Below, one piece after another: positions 47,801 to 55,249 of a stretch of DNA of 64,000 nt. Origin of the DNA: Siniperca chuatsi (taxonomy: Eukaryota; Chordata; Actinopteri; Centrarchiformes; Sinipercidae). Each line of letters starts with the position of its first letter. Positions within the stretch are counted from its first letter, which is position 1. Where the stretch lies: NCBI RefSeq assembly GCF_020085105.1, contig NC_058055.1, positions 24,905,822 through 24,969,821 on the forward strand, written 5' to 3'. The notes under the pieces were generated by a model. That model did not search any database. It worked only from the letters and a program-made list of their open reading frames with translations, and was not told the origin of the DNA. Position numbers and translations under genes: made by a program.

Positions 47801-49059
47801 GGGGGGAACTTTCCCTTTAAGCTTAAGTAGATAAGAAATATTTAGCCTCTTGTCAAAACTTGCTGCAGAACTACTGCAGATCACCATTAAATTCTGAATG
47901 TGTTATGAATTGTTATGAAAATACTGGTATGCTCCATCAGTTTGTTTAATTCTGTTAAGGGATCATTAAGTCCTCTATGACCTTGATTTTAACCTCCATC
48001 AGTGACAAGTAGGAATGGCAACATTAACTTAAACCTATCTCCTCCTAAACAAGTCTCTGACATGCTTACTGTTCGAAAAATTTGTGAGTAGTGATGTCTG
48101 TTATTTAGCAAATGTAACACATCAAATGGTTTTGCCAAATGAGATGTGACAAGACAGTGTGTTGATATATCGTTTTATCTGATAAAGGGCAAAATGTGTG
48201 AAACTGCAGCTACTTGGTTGATTCGATTATTTTATGACAATGTAATCTGATATTGAGCAAAACTGCAAGCTGCTGCAGTTATTGAAGATTTTGGCTGAAT
48301 CTGCATTTGTGCGATCACAAAAATGTAAAATCGTACAGGGACAAGCCTGACACAAGTGCATTTTATGTATCTGCCTCATAGCTGTAGCTATAATGAGAGT
48401 GATCAATGCTCTATCATGAATGAATAACGGAAAACAACATTCACAATTACACAGGAGAGCAGAACTTACGGCAAAACTTGTAGAAATCTGTTTGGATTTC
48501 CCTCCTGGAGTTGAGGAACACTCTGCCCTTTTCTGTGCCGACTGCAATCACGCTGTCCTCGTGTATGGTGACACACGCCACCTCCGCATTGAGCTTAGAC
48601 ATCGCCATGCACTGCAAAACAAGGATACAGGCATCATTTACTCATAAGTCATTACCAGAAACTCTGAGGAAGACGTGCAACTCATGAGTTCATTAAGAAA
48701 ACAGGGGAACTAGAAGCACTGCATTCTGATTCTCTTGGGATGAAAAAAGATACTTAATTCCACCCTCACATACTCACACGGTTGCATATTATCACGAAAC
48801 AGGTTCAGAAATGCAACGCAGCTGTTTATTAACATGTTTTAGGGTGGATTTTCACTAATTTGCTTAGAGCAGATAATCATCTTGAGATCCCCAAAATGAA
48901 ATTACATTGCGTGAGGCTTGATCTAGGACATACCACTGAGTCGAGGGCAGACACCAGGCTGGTGAGGATCTCCTGTCTGGCTGACACCAGCGGGACTTGT
49001 GGTTCGCCCCGGGAGTTCGTCCTGATGCCATCACATGCCAGCTTTCTCATCTGAGCCAT
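20783..49059 (-). CDS. gtf2ird1: GTF2I repeat domain-containing protein 1 (Gtf2ird1), complete gene, 26 coding exons
   Basis: Exons (listed separately) sum to 3018 nt, 1005 residues plus stop; every junction is GT-AG and in frame. Human GTF2IRD1 is about 960 residues. Order: N-terminal leucine-zipper-like helix (residues ~28-60), five I-repeats (~134-209, 362-437, 609-683, 742-817, 855-930), a SUMO-type motif IKTE (~517), a basic nuclear localisation signal RRKRKRV (~955), and a conserved C-terminus [12 protein letters not shown]-repeats are helix-loop-helix-like DNA-binding folds; the human protein is a nuclear transcription regulator in the Williams-Beuren interval. Assignment to GTF2IRD1 rather than GTF2I rests on the C-terminus, the [18 protein letters not shown] and [13 protein letters not shown] segments, and the N-terminus. 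Exons 13 and 21 may be alternative. Confidence 0.93.
20859..20886. repeat. (CA)14 microsatellite next to the gtf2ird1 terminal-exon acceptor
   Basis: On the gtf2ird1 transcript it is (UG)n, in place of the usual polypyrimidine tract, separated from the acceptor only by CCTGCAG. Confidence 0.93.
21365..21474 (-). CDS. gtf2ird1: gtf2ird1 coding exon 25 (nuclear localisation signal)
   Basis: 110 bp. Encodes [19 protein letters not shown] then NQIPVM. The RRKRKRV run is a basic nuclear localisation signal. Ends phase 0, donor GATG|gtaagt. Confidence 0.93.
21565..21602 (-). CDS. gtf2ird1: gtf2ird1 coding exon 24 (38 nt)
   Basis: Continues [15 protein letters not shown] in the frame left by exon 23, matching the mammalian QLQPFAEIC. 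Acceptor cacacag, donor ACAG|gtaggt. Confidence 0.88.
22048..22240 (-). CDS. gtf2ird1: gtf2ird1 coding exon 23 (second half of I-repeat 5)
   Basis: 193 bp. Encodes [40 protein letters not shown] and NIKSQL. Slightly longer than the 184-bp equivalents. Confidence 0.95.
22753..23625. mobile_element. DNA transposon with GGGCCTCATGCAA ends and ATT target duplication
   Basis: Left end GGGCCTCATGCAAGGACA at 22753; the right end ends TTTTTGCATAAGGCCC at 23625, its inverted match. ATT flanks both sides (22750-22752 and 23626-23628). No transposase is seen. A LINE-tail repeat at 22845-22935 is nested inside. In gtf2ird1 intron 22. Confidence 0.65.
22845..22935. repeat. Dispersed repeat, copy 2 (ACTTTATTTATAGAGCAC family)
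   Basis: (AAT)n then ACTTTATTTATAGAGCACTT and AAAGTACAAAGTGCTTCACA. Near-identical to the copy at 30599. Confidence 0.75.
23707..23784 (-). CDS. gtf2ird1: gtf2ird1 coding exon 22 (start of I-repeat 5)
   Basis: 78 bp, symmetric phase 1. Encodes [20 protein letters not shown] and LFNKKY. Confidence 0.94.
23884..23931 (-). CDS. gtf2ird1: gtf2ird1 coding exon 21 (possible cassette exon)
   Basis: 48 bp, symmetric phase 1. Encodes [16 protein letters not shown], a basic peptide. Skipping it would leave PKPDDDD, which matches the order seen in the common mammalian form, so it may be alternatively spliced. Confidence 0.7.
24053..24081 (-). CDS. gtf2ird1: gtf2ird1 coding exon 20 (29 nt)
   Basis: Encodes PFQGLIPKP, identical to the mammalian peptide after I-repeat 4. 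Acceptor tttgcag, donor CCAG|gtaaga. Confidence 0.9.
24520..24790. mobile_element. hAT-like repeat, longest copy
   Basis: The internal GGTTCCAGCTTCTCAAATA matches 8805-8820, and the sequence ends with AATTAACAATTAATTAA-type degenerate ends. In gtf2ird1 intron 19. Boundaries approximate. Confidence 0.4.
24957..25224 (-). CDS. gtf2ird1: gtf2ird1 coding exon 19 (whole I-repeat 4 in one exon)
   Basis: 268 bp. Encodes [20 protein letters not shown], then [20 protein letters not shown] and [20 protein letters not shown], ending FTITR. The other I-repeats are split over two exons; 268 is exactly the sum of exons 7 and 8 (84+184). Confidence 0.95.
25457..25528 (-). CDS. gtf2ird1: gtf2ird1 coding exon 18
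   Basis: 72 bp, symmetric phase 1. Encodes a linker ending ISKRPGFS, aligning with the mammalian SLKRQGF segment. Confidence 0.85.
26565..26626 (-). CDS. gtf2ird1: gtf2ird1 coding exon 17
   Basis: 62 bp. Encodes [20 protein letters not shown], matching the mammalian PELLTEGVKEP region. VKQE also fits a SUMO consensus. Confidence 0.9.
26833..27016 (-). CDS. gtf2ird1: gtf2ird1 coding exon 16 (second half of I-repeat 3)
   Basis: 184 bp. Encodes [40 protein letters not shown] and QFVIKR. Confidence 0.95.
27602..28449. mobile_element. Foldback (long-TIR) element split by a LINE fragment
   Basis: Arms of about 54 bp at 27608-27661 and 27816-27869 are inverted (TTACTTGGATAGTCTGACTA versus GCGGACTATCCAAGTAA inward). 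The outer end of the right arm resumes at 28431 with AGTGTTACCAGTATAATA, the inverse of the left outer end GTTACAC. The LINE between 27870 and 28430 therefore inserted into this element. Confidence 0.65.
27870..28430 (-). mobile_element. 5'-truncated LINE 3' end (CR1/L2/Rex1-like), minus strand
   Basis: On the minus strand the sequence begins [17 protein letters not shown], the C-terminal signature of ORF2 in CR1/L2/Rex-type LINEs, followed by a stop, a 3' UTR, and the tail AATAAAGTATTTCTGATTCT. It shares its 3' part with the insert at 18186-18329. Confidence 0.7.
29119..29196 (-). CDS. gtf2ird1: gtf2ird1 coding exon 15 (start of I-repeat 3)
   Basis: 78 bp, symmetric phase 1. Encodes [20 protein letters not shown] and FSIKY, the first helix of an I-repeat. 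Confidence 0.9.
29870..29923 (-). CDS. gtf2ird1: gtf2ird1 coding exon 14 (short linker exon)
   Basis: 54 bp, symmetric phase 1. Encodes [18 protein letters not shown]. Good acceptor (ttgcag) and donor (GAAG|gtaggg). Confidence 0.72.
30070..30240. repeat. Small foldback sequence
   Basis: Perfect 11-bp arms ACATCATCTAC and GTAGATGATGT with a 6-nt loop, plus weaker outer pairing (CAAGAGTCAT and ATGACTCTTTTG), in gtf2ird1 intron 13. Confidence 0.45.
30599..30696. repeat. Dispersed repeat, copy 3 (ACTTTATTTATAGAGCAC family)
   Basis: Same core as 3434 and 22845, same orientation, (TAATAA)n at its left edge. Confidence 0.75.
32189..32332 (-). CDS. gtf2ird1: gtf2ird1 coding exon 13 (Ala/Pro/Ser-rich, possible cassette exon)
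   Basis: 144 bp, symmetric phase 1. Encodes [16 protein letters not shown] and a tandem [12 protein letters not shown] stretch. The composition is unlike the other exons and the symmetric phase would allow skipping. A (TG)n tract on the minus strand lies 60-95 nt upstream. Confidence 0.7.
32389..32425. repeat. (CA)n microsatellite upstream of gtf2ird1 exon 13
   Basis: Interrupted CA tract; UG in the gtf2ird1 transcript, 57-93 nt before the exon 13 acceptor. Confidence 0.85.
34288..34332 (+). mobile_element. Very short LINE 3' tail
   Basis: GAGTTTCCCTTTCGGGGATCAATAAAGTATTTCTGAT region, the same tail as in the 18186 and 27870 copies but on the plus strand, about 45 bp. Confidence 0.65.
34436..34516 (-). 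CDS. gtf2ird1: gtf2ird1 coding exon 12 (SUMO motif region)
   Basis: 81 bp, symmetric phase 1. Encodes [19 protein letters not shown], matching the conserved IKxEP...IIQVTVP segment. IKTE fits the consensus for SUMO attachment. Confidence 0.92.
34788..34831 (-). CDS. gtf2ird1: gtf2ird1 coding exon 11 (short linker exon)
   Basis: 44 bp between atcacag and gtatgt, encoding [14 protein letters not shown]. The phase fits both neighbours. Weak sequence similarity to mammals, so accepted mainly on splice sites and frame. Confidence 0.7.
35449..35575 (-). CDS. gtf2ird1: gtf2ird1 coding exon 10 (linker)
   Basis: 127 bp. Encodes [20 protein letters not shown] and a Ser/Pro-rich end. T-rich tract before acceptor gaag; the donor AGCAG|gtcaga is non-optimal but keeps frame. 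Confidence 0.78.
36080..36658. mobile_element. hAT-like MITE with AAGGCCCCTACACACTGTGC ends
   Basis: Left end AAGGCCCCTACACACTGTGC; right end GCACAGTGCGTATGGGGCCT, its inverse with mismatches. No transposase seen. In gtf2ird1 intron 9. Confidence 0.65.
37318..37343 (-). CDS. gtf2ird1: gtf2ird1 coding exon 9 (26-nt microexon)
   Basis: Encodes MFDERIFT in the frame left by exon 8, identical to the mammalian peptide at this place. Acceptor tattccag, donor CACTG|gtaaga. Confidence 0.88.
38570..38860. repeat. Teleost interspersed repeat, partial copy
   Basis: Shares CAAAGTACAGCTGAGGCTAA and the phrases GGGGATCACC, TTCATCCT and GTGCCAAATT with the longer copy at 49318-50045. Confidence 0.55.
39703..39886 (-). 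CDS. gtf2ird1: gtf2ird1 coding exon 8 (second half of I-repeat 2)
   Basis: 184 bp. Encodes [40 protein letters not shown] and RFIVKR. Confidence 0.95.
40615..40698 (-). CDS. gtf2ird1: gtf2ird1 coding exon 7 (start of I-repeat 2)
   Basis: 84 bp, symmetric phase 1. Encodes [20 protein letters not shown] and ILFNSRY. Confidence 0.93.
41498..41655. mobile_element. TTAA MITE, one-ended fragment
   Basis: TTAAAGGAATAGTTCCACAT then the internal TGAGTAGATTGATACCTTCT and CCTACCAGCACATCTAAAG shared with the other TTAA elements. The opposite end is missing. Confidence 0.6.
42204..42299 (-). CDS. gtf2ird1: gtf2ird1 coding exon 6
   Basis: 96 bp, symmetric phase 1. Encodes a linker ending [13 protein letters not shown], highly conserved in GTF2IRD1. 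Confidence 0.91.
42941..43260 (-). CDS. gtf2ird1: gtf2ird1 coding exon 5 (Ser/Thr-rich linker)
   Basis: 320 bp. Begins [13 protein letters not shown] and contains SSFLYGMP, which aligns with the SFLY segment of the mammalian linker. Low complexity and Ser/Thr-rich elsewhere. Acceptor gtacag, donor CAATG|gtaaga. Confidence 0.85.
43901..44040 (-). mobile_element. LINE 3' tail of a second family
   Basis: ATAAGATAAGATAAACTTTA then TTGATCCCACACTGGGGAAA. On the minus strand a 3' end with AATAAAGTTTATCTTATC. It directly precedes the element at 44087. Confidence 0.55.
44087..45157. mobile_element. Harbinger-like DNA transposon remnant, ATA target duplication
   Basis: Left end GGGGCAAATTCATGAA; right end TTTGTGAATTCGCCCC, its inverse. 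ATA flanks both sides (44084-44086, 45158-45160). About 1.07 kb with no intact transposase. The 3-bp target duplication and G-rich ends suggest PIF/Harbinger. In gtf2ird1 intron 4. Confidence 0.6.
45323..45408. repeat. Foldback hairpin
   Basis: GCCAGATTCAACTTTTTTGC and GCAAAAAAGTTTAATCTGGC are inverted, flanking about 30 bp. Probably the core of a small MITE. Confidence 0.6.
46215..46398 (-). CDS. gtf2ird1: gtf2ird1 coding exon 4 (second half of I-repeat 1)
   Basis: 184 bp. Encodes [19 protein letters not shown] through [15 protein letters not shown] and [14 protein letters not shown]. Same length and phases (1 to 2) as exons 8 and 16. Confidence 0.94.
46694..46870 (-). CDS. gtf2ird1: gtf2ird1 coding exon 3 (start of I-repeat 1)
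   Basis: Linker followed by [17 protein letters not shown], the first half of I-repeat 1. Phase 1 to phase 1, acceptor gctttag, donor TTACA|gtaagg. Confidence 0.92.
47310..47820. mobile_element. Long foldback element
   Basis: Arms of at least 85 bp at about 47439-47523 and 47538-47625 pair around a 14-nt spacer (TTCATGTAGGAACT / AGTTCCTACATGAA side). Weaker similarity continues outward to about 47310 and 47820 (GAACTTTCCCTTTAA at the right end). No coding capacity. In gtf2ird1 intron 2. Confidence 0.6.
48470..48611 (-). CDS. gtf2ird1: gtf2ird1 coding exon 2 (leucine-zipper-like region)
   Basis: Encodes [20 protein letters not shown] and [18 protein letters not shown], closely matching the N-terminal region of GTF2IRD1. 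Ends phase 1, donor TGCC|gtaagt. Confidence 0.92.
48934..49059 (-). CDS. gtf2ird1: gtf2ird1 coding exon 1 (start codon)
   Basis: The exon itself begins at 49063 after ccccgcag, so only four UTR bases precede the ATG (G at -3, G at +4). Encodes [11 protein letters not shown]...[12 protein letters not shown], 42 residues, phase 0, donor CAGTG|gtatgt. An in-frame TAA lies just upstream if joined to the predicted noncoding exon. Confidence 0.85.
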
Positions 49060-49317
49060 GCCTCTGCGGGGACCGGATGAACACAGTTTAGGCAGGCAGC
49101 CACAGTGTGTCCTAGACAAAACCTGCATGTGAGCATGCAAACATGCAGCAGTGATCTGCATTCAAAGCAGTTTCTCTTGACATCATTTGGTTTGACTTTA
49201 AGCAAATATAAGCTTGCATTCAGTGAATCCATCTGATACTGGAGGCTGGGAGATGAAAGAAGTAAAAAAGGGTAGAGGCTTTTTCTCACCTAAGATGCTT
49301 ATTTCATATACTAACAA

Positions 49318-50045
49318 GACTTTACTTAGGCACAGCGGTGCTTTAAGCTAAATACTAATCACATTATGTTAACAGGCTCACAATGACAATGTTAACATGA
49401 TGATGTTTAGCAGGTTATGTTTACTATAGTCACCATCCTAGTTTAGCGCGTTAACATGCTAATATTTGCGAATTAGTACTAAACACAAAGTACAACTGAG
49501 GCTGATGGGAATTCTCATTAGTTTTGCAGGTATTGGGTCATAAACCAAAGTACTGGACAAATAAAATGTTGACCTGATGATGACACTGGAGGGGAAAAGA
49601 ATGGATCACCAAAGTTTTAACCATTTAACCTGAGGGTGGACATAGATGTCTGACTGAACCAAATTTCATGCCATCGATCTGGTAGCTGTCATGACATTTC
49701 ACTCAAAAACACAAATGGCAACCTCATGTTGCGCTAGAGGAAAAGGCAGACATCCCATAACTAGGATACACTGTCTGTGAACAATGGATGTCTGTACAAC
49801 ATTTTGTGCCAATCCATCCAATAGATGTTGAGATTTTTCAAGTGAAAAATTTGACCTGCTGCTGGTGGTAGAGGAAAGGTGAGGGGATGACCATAGTCAT
49901 TAAGATGCATCCTCTGGGCACCATCATTATCTGTGCCAAATTCGATAGCGATCCGTTCAATAGTTGTTGAAATATTCAAGCCTGAACCGAAGTGGTGGGC
50001 TGACCAACACTGCCATCCCTAGAGCCACACCTCTAGCGTGGGTAA
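49318..50045. repeat. Teleost interspersed repeat, long copy
   Basis: Contains AACATGCTAATATTTGCGAA, CACAAAGTACAACTGAGGCT and internally repeated phrases (CCAAATT(T)CATGCC / CCATCCAATAGATGTTGAGA). Related to 38570-38860. In gtf2ird1 intron 0-1 (5' UTR intron). Confidence 0.6.
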
Positions 50046-50536
50046 AAACCATATCCATCTGAAATCAGCAACTTGTGGTTTGCCTTTGTCAGTCGGGGCT
50101 CGTTAGAGCACTCAGATGATGTCATAAGAGCCCCTTTATACTTTATTTTCTACCCTTGACAGATAGTGCAGGAAAAAGAGATACTGACTTCAGATGATCA
50201 GGATAAGTCCTTAAGTTTCCACAAGCACTGCAGGTAGAGTATCATAGTGTAACAGCATAATACATTTTAACATAAACTTCATATCAAAAACAAAATCATC
50301 TAAACCCTAAATAACAAGATGGCCAATGTAAATAAAAGTAAAGTGGCAAACAGATAGGAACTGTTAAAGAAAAACTGCTCAGCTAAAGCCAGGCACTATG
50401 TTCTCATGGCAACTGAAACCCGTCTCCTTGGAAACTAATCTCGGGGCATTTGAACAATGCAGCTCTGGCCTTTAATCTCTCCAGACACTGGGAACCATTA
50501 TACTAGCCTCTGGCAAGCCCAAACCACTGACTCAAT

Positions 50537-50600
50537 AGAGAGAGGACAGAGAGCTAGAGAGAGATAGACAGAGGCAGAGAGAGAAAGAGGAGGGTGGGTG
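50537..50600. repeat. GA-rich low-complexity tract
   Basis: Repeated GAGA/GACAGA units on the plus strand. Confidence 0.8.
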
Positions 50601-50941
50601 TGGTGGGGTTCAGCTGCACCAGTCTGAATGTGCCAAGTCTATTGGCCATCTAAATCTGCCTCCCCTGAGGCCATAGCAAACATTAGCCCCCTCCTAAATT
50701 ATTGCGGTCTCGAAATAGATGGCCTCTTTCCCTCACATATTTAAAAGGCAAAGGAAGTAGCGAGGAGGAGAAAGGTGGGGATAAGCACAGGCTCAGGATA
50801 ATGCCATGTCAATTGCTTTGCAAGAAGAAGCTCAAGTATAATGTCACGGTCCTATTATGGTTGTCAGTGAATATTGGAACAGTTCAGTGTGGAACGACAT
50901 TAATAAATAAAGCAGCTCGCTATAACCACGCGTCTAAGCTG

Positions 50942-50967
50942 AAAAAAAAAAAAAAAAAAAAAAAAAA
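50942..50967. repeat. Poly(A) tract of 26 bases
   Basis: Uninterrupted A run in the 5' UTR intron of gtf2ird1. Confidence 0.9.
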
Positions 50968-51058
50968 CCCAAGATTCTTAGATGCAAATCCCGCAGTTGC
51001 TCTGTTGATAGTGAATGACGCAAAGTTTGTGGACATGCCAACACTATTCACTGTGATT

Positions 51059-51090
51059 TCAACAGTCACTTTGACAAAAGTGACTGTTGA
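51059..51090. repeat. Perfect 14-bp inverted repeat
   Basis: TCAACAGTCACTTT, loop GACA, AAAGTGACTGTTGA. Confidence 0.9.
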
Positions 51091-51739
51091 GCCCACTTAT
51101 TCTCACTTATTCTCTGAGCCCACAAAAATCAGCCAACAATCTCTGTTAGTGGGAGCTACAGGTTTTGTAATTTGTCTAACATCATGGACTTTGGTTGTTT
51201 AAAAAATTGTTTCTATTGATGTCTTATTATGATGTATGCATCTTGCAAGGTTTTTCCTGCGTCTTAAAATCCTGGGCAAACTGCCTGAGTGTCAATTGAA
51301 GCTAACCTCTAAGTGAATTTATATTTGCTCAGAAACTGCATTAAACCGTTTTAAGAGGACCCAAAAAGGTCTGTAATGTGACCAAGCTGTTGACTGACAG
51401 AGGGGCCACAAATCCAAAAAATGTCAGTGTCTACACGGGTCAATCGAGGTGACCAATGAAGTTTTTATATCCACATAAAACAGAAAACTGAGGTAGCTAT
51501 CACAGATCTATGTCAAATTACTTTAAAACAACAAAAGCAGTTAAGGACTGGGTCTTTGGAGTTCTGAAAGAGGGCAAAACATGAAAAAGGGTATATTTAC
51601 ACCAGCAATAAACCAAGGTTTTCACTTAAGGCATTATTTTTGAGGATGAGTGTACCGCATTGCTACTCCTCCTTGTAAATTCATCAACACATCTTTTTAT
51701 GGCATTGTATTTGTGGCTTAAGGTCAGCGCTGTTCTTTA

Positions 51740-52372
51740 TAGTGTTTTTCCATGCGCCTGGGTCGGTCCACTTTAGCCACGACGTGTCAAGCCAAGCCAT
51801 GATGAGATGCGTTTCCACTACTGCCTCACAGCAGGGGGTAGCCGAGCAGTGCTGCCCTGGTCCTGCTTGCTAGCAGGGCCGAGCAGGGCCGCAATCCCCC
51901 CTAAACAGAACCACGTCATCACAGCCAACGAACTGGCTCAAGTGCTGTATCATCACAGTCACTGGGTTGGCTCAAGATTGCGTCATCATATACAAGCGAC
52001 AAGAGAGAGGCATTTAAAGAGTCACAACATCAGTTCTGTTTTCGGCTTTTTTGGTTGTTTGGAGGCTTTAAAAAAGAAAATGGAGTCTGGGATCAACTGG
52101 TATAGTGACGAGGTGCAGGCAAGCACCAAGAGCTCCATGCTGAATGCTGTTGTTTACAACAACACTGCAGAGATATACGTCAGCCGCTAGAAACCCCCCA
52201 CACGTGATCAAGACGAGCAAGGTAGGTAACACCTTTTACCGCGCCACCACATTATTTAAAAAAAAAAAACCAAACAAAACAGTCGAATTGCGCCACCACT
52301 GCTCGCCTGCTCGTGGCTCTTCACGCCATGGCTTAGCGCAACTACTCCCTTATAATGGAAAAACCCTATTAG
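51740..52372. mobile_element. MITE with GTTTTTCCAT ends
   Basis: Left TAGTGTTTTTCCATGC; right AATGGAAAAACCCTATTA, its inverse. Interior contains GC-rich palindromic pieces (CGAGCAGGGCC, GCTCGCCTGCTCGTGGC). Two ORFs (51807, 52144) here belong to the element and have no recognised domain. Confidence 0.65.
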
Positions 52373-54837
52373 TGTTAACACTGTACTGGCTGAAACAAGC
52401 CCAACTCGATCGAATAAATGTATATACATGTAACTTTAAACATCCTGCACACCTACACAGGTGCTTTCACTTATTCCTGCTAATTAGACCTCTGCTCAGG
52501 TTGAAGTTGGGCAGGGCTAAGCTGAAACTAAAGCTAAAACCAGGTGACATCACAAATTTCATGAACCAAAATATCAACCGGTAGTCAAACAGCAACAGGT
52601 AGTGGAGATGCTGTAGTAAGCTTTAAAAGGTACCGTGAGGAGTATTTAAGGTGGTTCTGTCGGTCCGGTTTCGCAGCGCACTCAGTGATAAAAGTGTAAC
52701 TGCCCTAACAGGTGCAAGAAAACTAACAGGAGGGTCAGAGAGATGTCAATCGAGTGTAGTCTGTACTAATTAGGCAAGATAAGGGGAAACACATCTGTGT
52801 GGGAATTCCACAGGTATACAAGGCCCTTAAAACAAATGTTTTGTGTAAAAACCTTGTTAAACCTGGGCTGCTCGCCTTTTAGACGTCTGTGGCCTGCTCA
52901 ATAGTTAGATGGCTAAAATAACTGATTGGCCGAATTACTTTTGAATCTCTTCCTTCTACAAGAATCATAATGTGCATCAGTCTTCGCTATGCATCTGGCT
53001 TTTTAGTAACTGAATAATGGACAATGGTTAATGTCATGGAGGAAGAAAAGAAAAGAACAACTGCAATTTTGACATACAAAACAGCTTAAACTTAAGAGTG
53101 AGTCAGGGTGTGGTTTGACAGTTACTATCTAACTTTCATTTCAGCAAACAACAACATAATCCCTTTATTTAAACCCTGTGCCTGGGGCCGTGGCCTTTTG
53201 GGAATGTCATCACTGATGTTATGATTTTTAACTGCTGCAATGCCAGGCAGGATTCAATGGTAAACAAAGGACCAGCAAGATCAGCTGAACATATTAGGAA
53301 TGAAATGTTCGATCCTTCAACACAGGCTTAGATTTGACAAAATTAAAGCAACATGTTGGTTGGCAATATTGCATACATAGACATTTACAGTTAACAGGAT
53401 AAATCATGCAAAACCATGAGTTATCCTTTAGGCCCAAAATAAGCTACTTGGTTATTATTTTATAATTGAAAATAGCCATACAGTAACAAGTAGTCAAGCA
53501 TATAAGGAGGACCATATTTATACAGTTCCTTTTTTTCTCTCCTGACAATACTTAAATACCGTGTTTGTAAGCGTAATTGTGTTATATCATACCAACAATT
53601 CAGTGGGTTTATCACAGGTTGATATCATGTTATGTTAATTAATTAATCAGAGTAACAAATATTCAAAATAACAGTTAACAAATGTGTTATTAAACAGTTT
53701 AATGAACAGTTAATAAAGCTGATTTTTTGGTGGATATTTCTATTATCAGGTCATTGGACATTATGACATATGGACAATGAATAAATAAGTAATTGGTCAA
53801 AGGACTTATTTTACCTGTTGTGTATATTAACAGGGTAACTTTACACTGCCATATTTTGAACTGAGGTCGCTGATAATGTATTGATACAAGAGATTTTATG
53901 GCACATAACTTACAGGGCTAGGAGTTGTGGTGAGAGCTTCTTTTGCTGGCAGGAGAACTACTATTAAGTTCACATCACATAAGAGTGGAGGGGAATTACT
54001 CTGAAAAGCTGGGCCCAGGAGAAAAAGCTTGCAACCACAGGATATGAGACGTGGGTGCAATAAATAAAGTCACAGTCTGTTCTTCCAAAGGAAATGAGCG
54101 AGTGTCCAAGTGTACAAGTCTGTCATTTCTCTCTTGTCTTGTGAATTCAATCCGCCAGACAGTTGCAGCTGACAAAGTTTTACTCCAGTCAGCTTTTTTA
54201 AAAACTTTGACGCTTCTTGCACCAACTACAACCAGACAGCTGAGAGCAAAATGAGAAGAAAACAGCACTCTGACGTTGTCTAGCTTCAGAATAACGCACA
54301 CCAAACACCTTCAGCTCGTTATCTAAATTCGTGTTTGTTTGTTTTTTTGGATTATCTGGCTAGTGTTTTTAGTGTCACACACCGTGCTACTTTTAGTAAC
54401 AAGAATGTAATTAACGATAGCAGTCAATTAGTGACAGTCTATTGTTTAAGTTTAACGTCACTGGACCTTAATACAGAGCAACAAGGTTGGAATTAACTCA
54501 GCAAGGCTGTTAGTTAAAGCTTATATTCAAATTGTTTTTCTGAAGTTCAAATGTGTTTCCTTTCTCGTTTACACTTGCTACTTTAGCTAGCTGGCTTTGT
54601 TGTACTAGCTCGGTAACCTTATCAGTGATAGCAATATATGGGGGGAAATTTAGCAAGCAGACAGACGCTGTATCCCTATAATAAATATAACGTTAGGCTA
54701 GCACTCCACTCGCAAGGTTACAGGAAGACGTCCCTCTAGGCTGATTTAACTATTAACTAACAATAACCTTTTTACGATACTTACCATATGTCTACCTAAT
54801 CAACGCTGGCTAATTAGCTAACGGTATCATAATAACG

Positions 54838-54910
54838 TTGAGCTAGCTAACTAGCTAGCTTTAACTCGTTAGCGCTACTGCGTTAGCCCTCTTGCTAGCT
54901 AGCGCTAGCA
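54838..54910. repeat. Cluster of GCTAGC/AGCTAG palindromes
   Basis: AGCTAGCTAACTAGCTAGCT and TTGCTAGCTAGCGCTAGCAC about 150-210 nt inside intron 1 of gtf2ird1. Confidence 0.8.
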
Positions 54911-55052
54911 CTTTCCTTTCATCTGCTCCCCCAGTCCAGAAATTAGGTTATAATCTGTAATTTCTAAATGTACCGTCACAAAAAGCAGCACGCTTCATGA
55001 AAACACTCCATATAACTGTTCATGAATGTAAAAAGAGACAGCGAAATCTCAC

Positions 55053-55200
55053 CTTAATTAGCGATTAAATAGCCTTGTTGCTGCTGTCAATCCCGGAATA
55101 GGTTTATTCCCCCGTTTTAATCCATCAGAAACGCTCACAATTCCCATCCACAATGTAGCTGTACCGACTGCTAAAACATCGTAATCCGGAACATCACAAT
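55053..55200 (-). other. gtf2ird1: Predicted noncoding first exon and promoter of gtf2ird1
   Basis: A CpG-containing segment with donor TTAAG|gtgaga ending at 55053. Joined to the exon at 49063 it leaves an in-frame TAA before the ATG, as a 5' UTR should. The start site and its exact length are inferred. Confidence 0.4.
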
Positions 55201-55249
55201 GTTGACTTCGATCGCACGTTTTATAGTCTATTATTTGTGTATTTATTCT

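Noticed and set aside
20783..49059. Assignment to gtf2i instead of gtf2ird1
   Set aside because: The N-terminus, the [17 protein letters not shown] and PFQGLIPKP segments and the WPMYMVDY C-terminus are those of GTF2IRD1.
48877..49161. Start of gtf2ird1 at an upstream ATG (MQITAACLH...)
   Set aside because: A good acceptor at 49064 lies between, and the upstream part has no similarity to GTF2IRD1; ATG 49059 matches the family start.
51807..52584. Two plus-strand ORFs of 127 and 146 residues
   Set aside because: They lie within or cross the edge of a TIR element and encode no recognisable domain.
54051..54304. Short overlapping ORFs on both strands near the gtf2ird1 promoter
   Set aside because: No domain, no splice context, and they lie in the 5' UTR intron.
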